Translations under genes and position numbers: made by a program | Source: Lasiodiplodia sp. COLG20 | Taxonomy: Eukaryota > Ascomycota > Dothideomycetes > Botryosphaeriales > Botryosphaeriaceae | Length of the DNA stretch: 37,655 bases | Direction: 5' to 3' | Assembly: GCA_009801085.1 (NCBI GenBank) | Contig: VNWV01000062.1 | Location: 1 to 37,655 of the forward strand | The notes under the pieces: generated by a model | Databases searched by the model: none | Told to the model about the DNA's origin: nothing | The model's input: only the letters and a program-made list of their open reading frames with translations | Shown here: positions 8,760 to 20,400 of the stretch, one piece after another | Layout of the letters: every line of letters starts with the position of its first letter | Position numbering within the stretch: position 1 is the stretch's first letter

Positions 8760-9839
8760 TCATGCCTTCTCTGATCCTGCGCTGTCCCCGCGCTTGAACA
8801 TGGCGTAGACACTTCTCTGCCCCGCCGGCGCAATCTTAAGGTTCGAGAAGCCCGCCTCCGGTAGCCGTTTGCCCGCTCGGATGCTCTCAATCACCCATTC
8901 CACGCCGACGTATTTTAGGCCTTGTCCCCCGACGCGAGTTATCTCCTTCTGTAGCTTCCCACCCGCAAGACCCCCGCCAGCACCACCTGCGCCGCTACGG
9001 CCAAGTATCACATGTGTTATGGTGCGACGGCCCAATGCGATTGAAGTACTCGTGCCGTGCATCGCCAGCAACTGCCGCAACTTGTGGTCCGAAATCGTCG
9101 GCGCCGTCGAACCGTTGATGTAGAAGCAGAGCCCGCGAAAGATTTGCTTCGACGTTGGAACTACCTCCTCCGCACTCTCCACATCGACGGAACTTCCCTC
9201 AGGATTATCGTGGCGCTTCCCTGCAGGCTCCCCTGTTCGATCCACGGCCTCTCCCGCGCGGCCGTCGTCACTGCCAAAGCTTGTCTCGTCCGCGCCCTGG
9301 CCGCGCACCGATTGGCCGCGGCGACCATCTCCAAGCTCTCCCTCCGCCTTCCTCTTCTTCGACGCGCGCTCCATGGACTCCCATATGGCCAGCTGCCCCT
9401 TGCCCCTCAGGCCCGGCGCGCCCCCTTTCCAGCCTCCGTTGGCCTTGCGGCCATCCTTGCCAAAGCCCTCACTCCCGGCCCCCACAGTGTCCGAAAGCCT
9501 CACGCCACCGCTTGCACCGCCGGCGAACTGTGCCGCAAGCTTCGCGTTGCGGGACTCGCGCCACGACGTGCTTCCCGCCAGCCGATTTTCTGCGCGCTGG
9601 TGACCGGTCGACGACGAGTTCCAGGGATCAAAGTGCTGGCGCGTGGGTTCTGCAGGGCGGTCGGGGCGCGGGATACCCCGGCTTTGAGACGCGTGCCTTG
9701 CTGCGGAAGCCGGCGAGCGGGGTGGCAAGGGTTGTGCGGATGGCGGAGGAGATTCTGACGGATGGCGTGTCAGATTTTGTTTCGGCGTGTAGGGGTTCAC
9801 CGGAGGAACCGCAGGTCGCGCTGGCCGCTCTTGGGGCAT
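8760..9839 (-). CDS. BRCT-domain protein
   Basis: Single exon of 359 aa, ATG at 9839 and TGA at 8762-8760. The N-terminal two thirds are Pro/Ser/Arg/Gly-rich and disordered, with a basic patch (ASKKRKAEGE) that could be a nuclear localisation signal. The last 125 or so residues form one BRCT domain. It starts IFRGLCFYINGSTAP, continues LRQLLAMHGTSTSIALGRR and THVILG, and ends with the conserved Trp segment LKYVGVEWVIESIRAGKRL. BRCT domains bind phosphopeptides or other BRCTs in DNA repair and checkpoint proteins. The start of this domain is reminiscent of Rev1-type BRCT, but no polymerase domain follows, so the gene is not REV1. The role in DNA repair is inferred. Confidence 0.78.
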   Translation of the reverse strand: MPQERPARPAVPPVNPYTPKQNLTRHPSESPPPSAQPLPPRSPASAARHASQSRGIPRPDRPAEPTRQHFDPWNSSSTGHQRAENRLAGSTSWRESRNAKLAAQFAGGASGGVRLSDTVGAGSEGFGKDGRKANGGWKGGAPGLRGKGQLAIWESMERASKKRKAEGELGDGRRGQSVRGQGADETSFGSDDGRAGEAVDRTGEPAGKRHDNPEGSSVDVESAEEVVPTSKQIFRGLCFYINGSTAPTISDHKLRQLLAMHGTSTSIALGRRTITHVILGRSGAGGAGGGLAGGKLQKEITRVGGQGLKYVGVEWVIESIRAGKRLPEAGFSNLKIAPAGQRSVYAMFKRGDSAGSEKA

Positions 9840-12800
9840 TTTGAGAGAACAGAGAGTAGAAAAATGGTCGTCGCAACGGCGCTGTGCGAATTAGCAAAAG
9901 CGTGTCGATGGACGGGCACGACGCGACGACACGCAGCCACGTGAGCCCGCAATCAGCGCAATCAGCAATGACATCACCGCGCCGATTGAATAAGGAAAGC
10001 TCAAGTAAGGGACGCGCGGCTTAACCCTAAAGCAACTCCAAGCTCTTTAATCCCACTTCTCCTCGCTGTTTTCTGGACTTCTTTACGTCTTGATTTCGTC
10101 CTGGCATCGAAAGCTGCCAAGCAATCAGGAATATGCGGAGGTCACCCACCACGCGCCCATAGGATCTCCGTTAAGATCCCAGCCCGCATGATCTTCCGCA
10201 TCGCTGCGGACGGGCCAGACGTCATCTCCATCTCTTTTGGGCTTCTTTCAACCAGCAAATGCATTCGAGCGCCTGTAGTCGTTTGCCGAGGCACGCGCTC
10301 GAAGCATATTCCCCCAGATCCACGCGGCAAGCTTTAGGCTGATAGACGGATCACTGCACGCTTAACTGGATAAGGCCAGACCGGCGTCTTTTCCACACCA
10401 AAGCTCGAGGCAAAAATAGCCAATGGCACACACGTGCCGACGCCAGCAACAAGATCCACACAAGCAGAAAAATGAGGAAATATTCTGCGCTACCTGTCCC
10501 CTGAGAAGACCGGAGGTAGTCGCGGCAGTTCAGGCAGATTGTCCTCGGTTACTCAGCTACGGATCCTTTCGTCCGACATTTTCCGATTTCGTCTACCGCT
10601 CTCGCGAGTCCCTGTCGGAAATCCTTGCACGGCGGATCCCTCTCCTCACAACAACATCCACATCAAAGAGCTTGGACACACCAAAGGGAGGTTTCATGCG
10701 CCTGCTGCTGACCGGTCAGCGCGCTGAATGACACGACCATGCAGGGCGCAAACGGCGCTTCCCAGCCTTGCGGCCGAGAGATACTACTCTTGTGCGTGCT
10801 ACCAGCGTCTACGTTTACGAAGATCCTGTCTACTCCACCCTTGCTGACGTCGCCATGATCAAGTTGTGGACCGTTGGACGTGTGAGAGAGGCTGTGCCGG
10901 CTATTATGGGATCGAGCTGTTCCGTTATCCTCGTCGCAGCCTTGTGACAAAGATCTGCTCTATCACCTGAGAGTTGATCTTCGCGAGCGGTTTCGTCTCA
11001 CTTCACAGAGTAATGGGATCGAACATCCAGTCGTTTTCGGAAAAGAGGTGCAGAGATCTCGTCTCGCGTCCATCAGACATACGATGTGCAAGTCATCACC
11101 TGGTGCTGGGGCTGTCTCTCGTTTCGAAATGCACGATTCGTTGTCGAGGGCATCGAAAAGGGCCGTGTCTCGCGCCCCCTGGCACGCCCGACGGAAAATA
11201 TGGCTACCTGACGACCCCTGTCACGAGATTTCGACTACTGTGTGTAGCAGCAACGCCTACTTGCTGCGCAGTCAGCTTTGCTCGCAAAAGCCACTGCCGG
11301 GCCGTCTTATACTCGATGATGCCGGCAAACGCGCAAAAAGAAATGCACCTATCACTGTCGCACGCCCGCGCGCCCACCGGTCCGACGGCGCCTTGGCTCT
11401 GCATCCTGGTGAGCTAAACACGACGGACAAAGGCAAGACCGGCAGCAGCACGACTTAGCGACCATCTTGCTCGCGCCCCAACAGCCCCTCCGCCACCGGG
11501 AAATTACAGGTACCGCAAGATACCGACAGCCCTTCGCGTATCGCCACGCACATCATCTCGGAATGCGGAAGAGGTCCGACGACTGCCAGAGGAAAACAAC
11601 GTTAAGCGTGCATTGCAGGAAAAGCGCTTAAGCAAATAGTTCATGCACCCCAGATCCCAAGAAGCGCGCTCTCCGAAAGGCCAGCACGCAGCGCCCGCCG
11701 GCAACTGCGGCCGTTTCAGTGTCACACCACCCCACCTTGGCTCGCTACCTTTTCCTCCGGTCTCCCCTGGAGCTCGACTCACGCAGGGAGGTCCTGATGA
11801 AGAAGTCCAAACGATTCCACCGCACCAAGAGGCACGCTTCGCAAACCCCACCGTATAAGTCACCGCCACTATTATGATAATCGTCGGGTGCCGACGGTGA
11901 GTTCTCCGGTTCCGCAAAATTGCGCACAGAGCGCCCTCAGGCCCGCGCCAATGCAGCAAAGCACCCGGCGAACGGACTTGTTGGACGTGCGAACAGACGT
12001 TGGACGACGACAGCGACCATTCTGGACAATGACGACTTGTCGACGTACCCATGCTAACACATCTCCGCGCTTGCCTTGTCCCCATCCCCTGCCCTCTGTT
12101 CTCCACCTACTCCTTTCACCTGACTGCTCCCTGCATCCCCTCCCTCATCCGCGCGCGCGTCGCCCAAACACGTCCTTCTACTGCTCTCGGCATCTCTTCC
12201 TGTCTTTCTCTCTGCTACCTAAATCCGACCCCGGAGACCTTAGCTCCGCCCTAGGGTCTACGGCCAAGTTCTAAGCCTTTCTTCGGCATCTGCTCCTCTC
12301 CAACCAGCTGCTTTGAACTGCTCGTTCCAGAAACCTTCGACGGGGTAAAATTTGAGGCAAACAAGGCTCCCTGCCAGACTTGCACAGCCATCCCAGCAAC
12401 GCTAAGCAGAGAAGGGACAAATCGAGCGTGCCGCGCCGGCCGGGTGTGCACCGAGCGGCAAGCTGCGACCCACATCTCCGGGGTTAATTCCTGTCCCCGA
12501 CGTCTCCACGAGTGAGGTCTGTCACTAACTGTCCACTTTCTCTTGCTTGCTTTTTTCCTTTCTCTCCACATGCCGCTCCCGCGATCGGCATAATGACAGC
12601 TCTACTATAATCACAAAGTGGACAAGCTTCGAGTCCACACCCTCTTTTTCCAATTTTTTCCCCTCTCGTCGTGACTTTTTGCTGTTGTCTGCTCGGTAGC
12701 AACGCCTAGGCCTGGCGGGGCTTGACTTCATCTGGCGTCGCTCTTGGTCTGTCTTGGTTCCTGCCCCCCATTCCGCCCCACCCTGCTTGGCCACGCACGC

Positions 12801-14915
12801 TCACGAGATAACTGTTGATCCGTTTTTTTCTGATCGAAACAACAATCCGATGGTAAACGAAGTTATGACATTTGGGCACCACCCATCCCCATTCGCACCG
12901 TTTTACGTATCCACACGCTTCGGAAGAGACTTCCCGCAAGCAGCGTCCCCCTGCTCTTTTTCCCTTGTGCTCTCACACCACCCTCATTTCCGCATTTCGC
13001 CTGCATCCAGGAAACAAAAAGAGTGGGACGACATGACCGTTCTGAGACCTCGTCAAACCTACTAAGGTGGTAGTTAGTGCATAGTGCATTTTTTCGTCAG
13101 GTGGTCTCTCGTCCACGCGCTCGGAGAAGAGCGAAGGAAGAGAGGAGTGCGATAAAGAAATAATAATAGAGACAACTAAGCTTTGTTTTTTTTTTTTTTT
13201 TTTAGTGACTCGCTCATCCTCCGGATACACCGCTCAGCATCCTTTAGTGCCGGTCCGTTTACCGTTACCCGCCTCCCATGTTATTTTTTTTAAACGTCAT
13301 TTGTGCCTCTTACTTAACTGCATGGCGCTATGTCACTTCAACACGCCACATCCGTAGAACCTTGTCTCATTCACCAGGGAACCCAGTGATACTCTGCATC
13401 TGAATAGATAGCTATTTCTTTGACTTCAAAAATGTCTCAGTATAAGCGAAGGAGAAAAAGGAGAGGACTATACAGCACAGAGTGGGTCTTGCTCTTCCTT
13501 CCAGGGAGCTCAGACACCAGCGCAGCAGGATCTAGACGCCGGACACCAACGCATAATCACGAAGATCTAGAAACAACAGGAAAATCCCCTACACGAATCA
13601 TTTTTGGCAGTCATGAATCGTTTTGCTGAGCGCCGGGTTTCTGAATCATGTAGGTACTACGTGTATATCTACAGAATACGAAAAGTGGACCGCCCCCGTC
13701 AAGCCTACTTTGTTTTTGTTTTTCCTTTTTGCTTAACAATCGCGACTCAGACGGGACCGAGTTTTCGGCGAAAATGGGATAAGGCAGGACAACCGTCCCC
13801 TTTCATTTCAGACAGGCCAATTGTCACAAAAAATTTTCAACAACATGGGTATCTCAGTGCGTGTGTATGTGTGTGAAGGTGTGTGTGTGTTGGTTAAAAA
13901 GATGGCGTCATTCGTTACTTTTTGCGTGATCCGCTTTCGTGAATATGCATCGTAAAATTTCAAGTGATACATGAAGAAAAAAAATTACAAGAAGGTAAAG
14001 AAAAGGCCAGAGAAGACCAAGAAAAACCAAGCAAGACCTCGGAAACCTCTGCCTCCGTCGTATGCATAAGGCACTCGAGGTCCTGAGGCGGAATTGCGCA
14101 GTGTCGCTTGGAACGCCACTGCCGAATCGACGACCTCGATGGGGAGAAGGAGCTGGAAGAAAGGGGACAGGGATCTCGAGTATTGAATGCGCGTGCGTGG
14201 ATGAGCGGCAGCGCGCGGTGAGCGCGCTGTACCCCGCAATCCCCTTTCCCTTTTCCGAAATTCCAGGCACCGGGGCAACTTGGAAATAGCCGGGCCACTC
14301 ATCCCAGCACATCTCATCCCGCTGCTCCCGTGTCGTCACCCACCAAAGGGCCACGGCCCCAAGGCCAGAAAGGAATCCAGACTGCAAACCTGCATGCAGG
14401 GCCCTGAAGAAGTCGATCGGCACAAGCACCTGCATATTGGCACCATCAGGCACCATCTCAAAAAGTGTCAGCTGGCCCCCAGCACCCCGCCTTCCACAAG
14501 CGCGACTCCAATGATTCCTTCTCGTTTTCCTCACCCCCCCTGTTCCACGGTGGGGATAGTTTAGATCGCACTTGCCGCCGGGCTGAGGGCCTGCATCTGG
14601 AAGCCAAAAAGAGAAACTCGAGGGGAGTGGCGCCCAGGGTATCCAATGAGAGAGCCGCGTCCATCGCGTCATACGGATAAATTGGCAACACAGCCGAATT
14701 CCCCATTGGACGGACGGGTGAAAGATGGAGGTGTCATAAGACGAGGGGCTGCAAAACCTGTACGCGGAGGTGGCGCAACAGGGCTAGCCTACCTCGTAGC
14801 ATCGTGGGTGTGGGGCGGGGTGTTTTGCTGGAAATGTTTGGGGACAGGAGATGAAAGGTCCGCGTCCGCGTCGAACGTGGGTTGTATTGATGAGGTGCAT
14901 TGAGCACATCCCTCA
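9840..14915. other. Five-kilobase stretch without a convincing gene
   Basis: Open frames of 60-250 codons occur on both strands, but none shows a recognisable domain, a spliced continuation or low-complexity bias typical of real fungal proteins. Notable contents: a pyrimidine-rich tract at about 12060-12260 like those in fungal promoters and 5' UTRs, a T-run of about 20 at 13185-13203, a (GT)n tract at about 13857-13890, and AACCCTAA, a telobox-like octamer, at about 10024. The left end should hold the BRCT gene promoter and the right end the 3' UTR of the regulator. The middle could hold non-coding RNA. Confidence 0.4.
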
Positions 14916-17403
14916 TCAAACCTTCAAGCCCGCAGATCGCAAGAACATTTGACGTCGTTCCTCAGCCTCGCGAATGATCTCGGCCGACAGACGGAGGCTG
15001 GGCGCCAGATGGGCGTAGCGCTCAATTTCGAGGACCACGTCGTTTATGATAGAATCCATGGCTGTGATAGACGTCAGTGTGCGTGCGTAGCGCGCTAATG
15101 CGAGAATTTGTGCCCGTACCTGCTGGTGGCGGCAGAAGTGCCGAGAGCGAGGGCGACATAGTCGCCCCCATGACGAGCAGGGTTTGCGAAACGATTCTGC
15201 AGGAGATTGTTAGCCTCAAGTCACTCCCTCATGGACGGTTCTGGTCACTTACGACAGTGCGCCCTGCCACAGATAGGGAAGGTGGCCGGCATGACTGGTT
15301 GCAGGGGTCAGATGCGACTTATTTCCTTTGCGAAGCTGATCATGGGTCACTTACTGCGCGGAGATATGCTCCAATTGGCGGATGCAGGCTTCCAGGCACC
15401 GTCGACAATTCTCCTGCACCACCAAGTCCATGGCTGCCGATTCGTCATTGAGCACGGCGAGGATGTATGGCCGGAAAATAATGGTTCTGCATGCAAAGTA
15501 TCGCAGGCGCAGCACCGTCTGTACGGGATTCGACAGCGGAACTCTGCTGTGCGGGAACTGCACCGGAAGAGGCAGGCCCTCATACCACTGCGTGAGCTGA
15601 AAGTCTAGCTCGGCGACCAAGGGCTCCAACGATGCAATGGATGTGTTGGTCGACGTCTTGGTGTAGATGAGGTGGCTGACGCGGTTGAGGAGCCGTCGCA
15701 GCGCGATTTCCGCGAGAAAGTACCACAACTCGTCGCGGCCGGCCGGCGGCTCGTCGCCCTCGTCCTCGAAACCGCCGGGTAGGCCCACGGTTTCCTCGAA
15801 CTGGACGATGCCCGAGTGGGGGAGGTCAAGCTCGGCGAGCAGATCGCTGTGGAAGATTAGCTTTTGTCTGACGGAATTATTGTTGCTCATTACCTTTCAA
15901 AAAGCAGCGTGTTCCAGTACACTCTCTCGCTCAGTTCCTTGGCATGCGGGGGTAACCTGCCTGGTGCACTGAGCAGCAACTGAAGCTTCATGCTCGTGTT
16001 CGTCAAAAGGTTCCAGGCTTCAAGCGGCCTCACGATGTAGAAGAGGTAGGCTGAGGCCAGTATGTGGCATTGCGCTGCGAGCGTGTTGTTCCTGGTCATG
16101 AGGTTTGGAAGGAGGGCCCATGCGGCAGCGAAGTAAGACATGCCCGGCGGATCCTTATCTCGTGGCTGCTGCGATATGCTGCCCGCATTGCTCGCAGCAC
16201 CAAGTGCGAGGACCAGGAGGACGATGCAGCTCTCAGGCCCCTCGCGGAAGCCATTGGAAAGAGCAGTGCGGTAATACGAGTGCCAGTTGTACGGATTGAC
16301 GCAGGCATACCACACGTTGACACGGTCGAAGAAGGCATGGACGTAAATGTTGGTGTTGGACAGGTCGAGGCGTTGCGAGGAGTTCAGATGCAGCGGCTCG
16401 CGGGCCATTTCCAATTGCAGTAAGACTTGTGGGTCGTATGGCCGCGACACGAGGTCCCGGATCATGGGCCACTGCAGCAGGTGCAGGGCTGGGGTACTGT
16501 GGATCTTGGGCATGGTCGAAATGTTGTTGGATAGGGCGGTCGACCACGTTCCGAGTCCGTTGAGGGGGAGCATTCCCATGGCGGCACCGGGCCCCTGGCG
16601 CATCAGCACGTCTTCGCTGGTGCTGTTGCTGGCGGCAGGCGAGCCGGACGCGGCCAGGCCGCCGAAGATGCTGCTAGGTTGCTGCTGAGCGGTCATGTTG
16701 GTGCGCAAGAGGCCCTCGATGCGGTCCAGATGCTCGAGGATCAGCTTGTCGCCGGCATCCAGCTTGATGCCGGGCTCGCGGTAGACGCACTCGGCGTTGA
16801 GCTCGGTACAGAGCCTGCACTTGGGGCGGTTGCCATCGCAGCGGGACTTGCGCGAGCGGCAGATTTCGCACTGGAGCAGACGTCAGTCAAACGAAGCAGG
16901 GGGGCAAGGAGCCAGCATACCGCGATGGTGGCGCGCCTGCGCGGGTAGTCGATGGTGCCGTCGCTGGGTCTCTTCTTCGCGTTGGAGCTCTGGACGTCGG
17001 CGGTGCCGTTGGTGGTGCCATTGCTGAAGACCGAGTGCTGGTGCGGCGTGGCCTGCGAGTCCATGTTGGACTGCACATCCCGCTCGGCGCTCGAGGTGGT
17101 GGACATGTTGCGCGAACGCTTCTTGTAGTTGCCTGATCCGTTGAGGAAGGTATTGCTCATGGGCGAGAAGGGAAAGCAGGCGGGCGAGTCCAGCGGCAGG
17201 TGCGGCGACTTGAGGCTCGTCTTCAGCAGGAAGTTGCTGGCGTCGGGCAGCGTGCCGAGGTTGAGGGCAAAGGCATCACCAGCGCGCGAGTACTGGGCAT
17301 GCGAGAGAGCGGCGGTGGTTGTTGGTTCGGCTGACAGCGGGCTGACATCTGGGGACGGCGTGACCGGCGTCATGATTGGCGGGTAGGCCTGGAGCTGGCA
17401 CAT
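14916..17403 (-). CDS. Zn(II)2Cys6 fungal transcription factor
   Basis: Proposed join of 17403-16921, 16870-15894, 15846-15355, 15294-15253, 15196-15120 and 15061-14916 gives 738 aa. The five introns are 47-60 nt and all phases agree. The N-terminus (1 to about 160) is Ser/Thr/Pro/Asn-rich and carries basic stretches KKRSR and AKKRP. Splicing of intron 1 joins ATIA to the binuclear zinc cluster C162, C165, C172, C179, C182, C189 (CX2CX6CX6CX2CX6C, with RSRKSRCDGNRPKC inside). A short linker and a coiled-coil-like segment (KLILEHLDRIEGLLR) follow, which would allow dimerisation. The rest matches the middle homology region typical of this class, with conserved helices ending in SQTLLVMGATMSPSL. 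The target pathway cannot be told from the sequence. One exon is only 42 nt. The 200 bp upstream of the start are CT-rich, as in fungal 5' UTRs. Confidence 0.85.
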
Positions 17404-20400
17404 CGTCCGGCAGCGGCGCTGTCAGGGTGTGGCTGGAGGCTTGTCGAGGGCCTAGCCTGAGAGACGACAGGGAGCAATTTGGGCGTGTTCGGAGACGGCG
17501 AGAAATGGAAGGCTGAGCCGGACTGGAAAGAGAGAGGCCCGAGATGAAGGCCGAGAAGGGAGAAGGCTGAGAATGAGAGAGCTGGCGTATAGTCGACAGC
17601 GGCTCTGGCTGCATGGACTATTTATTTCATGACGGATACAGGCGTTGCAGCTGGAGGGCTTTTGCCGCCGCTGCGGGGCCGGGGAGCCTGGGGCCCTGGG
17701 GCCTTGAGCGGCGAATGAGACCAAAAACAACGAGAGTCATGCTGCGGTTGAGAGACAGCAGCATCACGTCGAGAGCGTGCCGTGGCGGTGGCAGCCACGC
17801 GAGTTGGCCGCAGTCGAGCTAAGCGAGCTTGTGGGGATGGGCGGCCGGGGGGCAGCGGTGTTGCATGAGTAGGACCGTTGGCGCCCTGCGCGCTGCAGCG
17901 CATCAAGCATGCGCCCACCACGCCTGGCCCGCGGCTAATCCCTCACCACGCACGCAGATTGACGGCGGATCACCATCGTGCCGCCGCCCGCGTTCCTGCC
18001 GCGCGGGCGGTGGCTGCCCCCCGAAGGCTGCCCTCACCACTGCAATAGATTAAGGCCAAGGCCTCCACTGTATCACTCGACCAGCACACACATACCCGCC
18101 CGCTGCGGGCCCCCCGGCCGGGCACCGAACTCTCCACATCGGAAGTGCGACCGAAAGAGCAGCATCGCTGCTCATCACCCTCGCCCGCAGCCGCCCTCGA
18201 GCTGTCCCCAACTTCTGTCTTTTGATTTCTTTTCGACCCACCGCATGCCGCCGCGCCTGTTGTATTACCATCGATGCAGACTCTGAAACCCATCATCTCC
18301 GATGACGCTTGGAGTCCCAGGTTTTTGCTCGACTGAGCAACCGCCCGTTCTCAGCCTATGAATCAGCCAACAACCATACCGCAAGCCACCCGCCACCGGA
18401 TGGCCTAAGCCTCGTCTGAGCATCGTCACTAACCGGCTTCGTCTCGGTCTCGCGCTTCCGCTATAAGCCAGCCACGCGTTCGGCCTCCACACGTGGTGCC
18501 CGTATATTACCTTCTGGAAGCCCAAAAGCACCGCTCTCTCGCACATCGAAACGTCGATCATCACAGGCTCCGCACATGGTACGAGCCTGGCCATATCCCT
18601 GACCCCTCCCCGTCGTCAGATGCAACATTTCGCACGGCCACGCCCGAGGCGAGCTAAAATTGACGCAGACGCGCCCTGCCGCCCTCATCCGCGCGCCGTA
18701 CGTATGTAGCATCAGCCTGGGAGCCGACGCCTTCCAGGGGGTGCGCCCTGTCCTGATCGGCGCGGTATTGTAAACGGCAGATCCAACTGGCTGCTGGACC
18801 GGATGTATCCGCTGCGGGTGATGGCCGCGGGAAGAACGGGACAGGCTCGCACGCCGAGACATTTCAAGGGGAATTGCAGACGGATGACGAGTGACGAGGG
18901 TGTCTACCAGGTACCAGCCCGCTCCCACGTTGGCATGTGCAGCAATCTGTGCTCTTCATATCCGATTGTACAACCCGCCCTGTATATTTCCTGGCGAAAA
19001 GAAAAAATGAAGAGCTGTGCACAGCCCGTCTGTCCTACCTTTGTGCCTGTCCTGTGGGGATCATGCGACCCGCTAACCTGCAGAATAAGCACTTTTGACA
19101 CACAACGTACATGCAGCTTGCGTGCATCCACTGAGGTCTCGGCTATGCCGACCACTGATAGGCCGCCGCCCTCCACATCAGAGCACTAGCTCGCTCCTCC
19201 TCGTGGCTTGTAGACAAGAGGGACCGGTGAGAAGACGTAGATGGCTGATTCAAGTGGTAACAAGGAGAAAGCGGGTCCTTTCTTACCGCTCCTTTTACAA
19301 CGTCCTCCACCTTTTCAGAACACCTCGCTTAACGCCTTCCAACGACCGATGCAGAAACATGGCCAGACGAAAAGTGGGCATTGGACCAGTTGCACGAGCA
19401 CACCGCAAGCCTTTGGTAAGAAGTCCGGTCCAGGAGCTAGCTCCTAATGTAATTCATCAGGGTGCATACCACTTGCAGACCCGCAGCTGCACCTGGACAC
19501 CAAGTCAGTCCCAGCCCCGCCATCCGGTCCAGACTCGTCAAATTTTTTGCGCTGATTAGACGTTGCAGGGCGGATCTGGATTGATTGGCCCTTGGTCCCT
19601 CCCGTCGCCCCGGGACGGATCATCTACAACTGTTCGATTGCGGTAGTTATGCCACCGAACGGGCAATGCGCTTCGCCTGAACGCTTCAGGGAGCTGGCGA
19701 GGCGACTACATTAGTGCTTCCTTGCGCACAGGCGGCGATTGTAGGTTGGCACTGACCACTGCTTGCTGCATCGACATGGCTTGGACAGACATCCCAGCTA
19801 CTTCGGCTTCTCAGCTAACAACCGTGAAAAGGAGCATAATGACGCCACGGGGAATAATACTGTCGACGGCGGATCCGCCAGGCTGGAAAACCGAGACCGA
19901 GTGGGTTCCGTATCCGCGCTGGCAACGGCCCCTTTGCTATTCCGCCTTTCTGATTACCTGGTATCGGGTTCAGGATTGCGGTCCCCCGCCAAGCCTTCAC
20001 TGTTGTTGTCCACATTCCGCCAGACTGAGCTCCAAGAATTCCGCCCACTTCGAACAGACGTAGACACGGCATACCGTCGCGGCAAGCGCAAATGGCAGGC
20101 GCCAGGCAATCCAGGGTCGCCGCTTCCTGTTTCACTCGCACTGTTGCAGACGAGCTTTCCCCCCCTGCCCGATCAAGTAGGCAGACACGACTCGCAAAGT
20201 GACGCCTTCCTTGACGCTCTCGCCTCCTGCCTGGAAGGATCTCGGCCGCTCTTCGCTCCCGCATCCTTGAGCTTTCATATCATTGCTGCCCAACGTCTTC
20301 AGAGCTAAAGATACCAGCGTGTGGTCATCATCTGATCCAAGGGTCACTCAGCCGCACTCCTCCAGCATGAACGAGCACGGTGGAAAGCCGGCCGCGTCCG

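Noticed and set aside
11504..12106. 200-codon minus-strand frame
   Set aside because: Random-looking composition over a pyrimidine-rich promoter-like tract.
13857..13890. Short GT-rich repeats as a possible CRISPR or satellite
   Set aside because: A simple dinucleotide microsatellite; no spaced repeats, and CRISPR is not expected in a fungus.
13908..14672. 254-codon minus-strand frame with a hydrophobic C-terminus
   Set aside because: No recognisable domain, no splice partners, irregular composition; lies in the 3' flank of the Zn2Cys6 gene.
19763..20308. 181-codon plus-strand frame
   Set aside because: Overlapped by similar-length frames in other phases, no domain; typical of this GC-rich interval.
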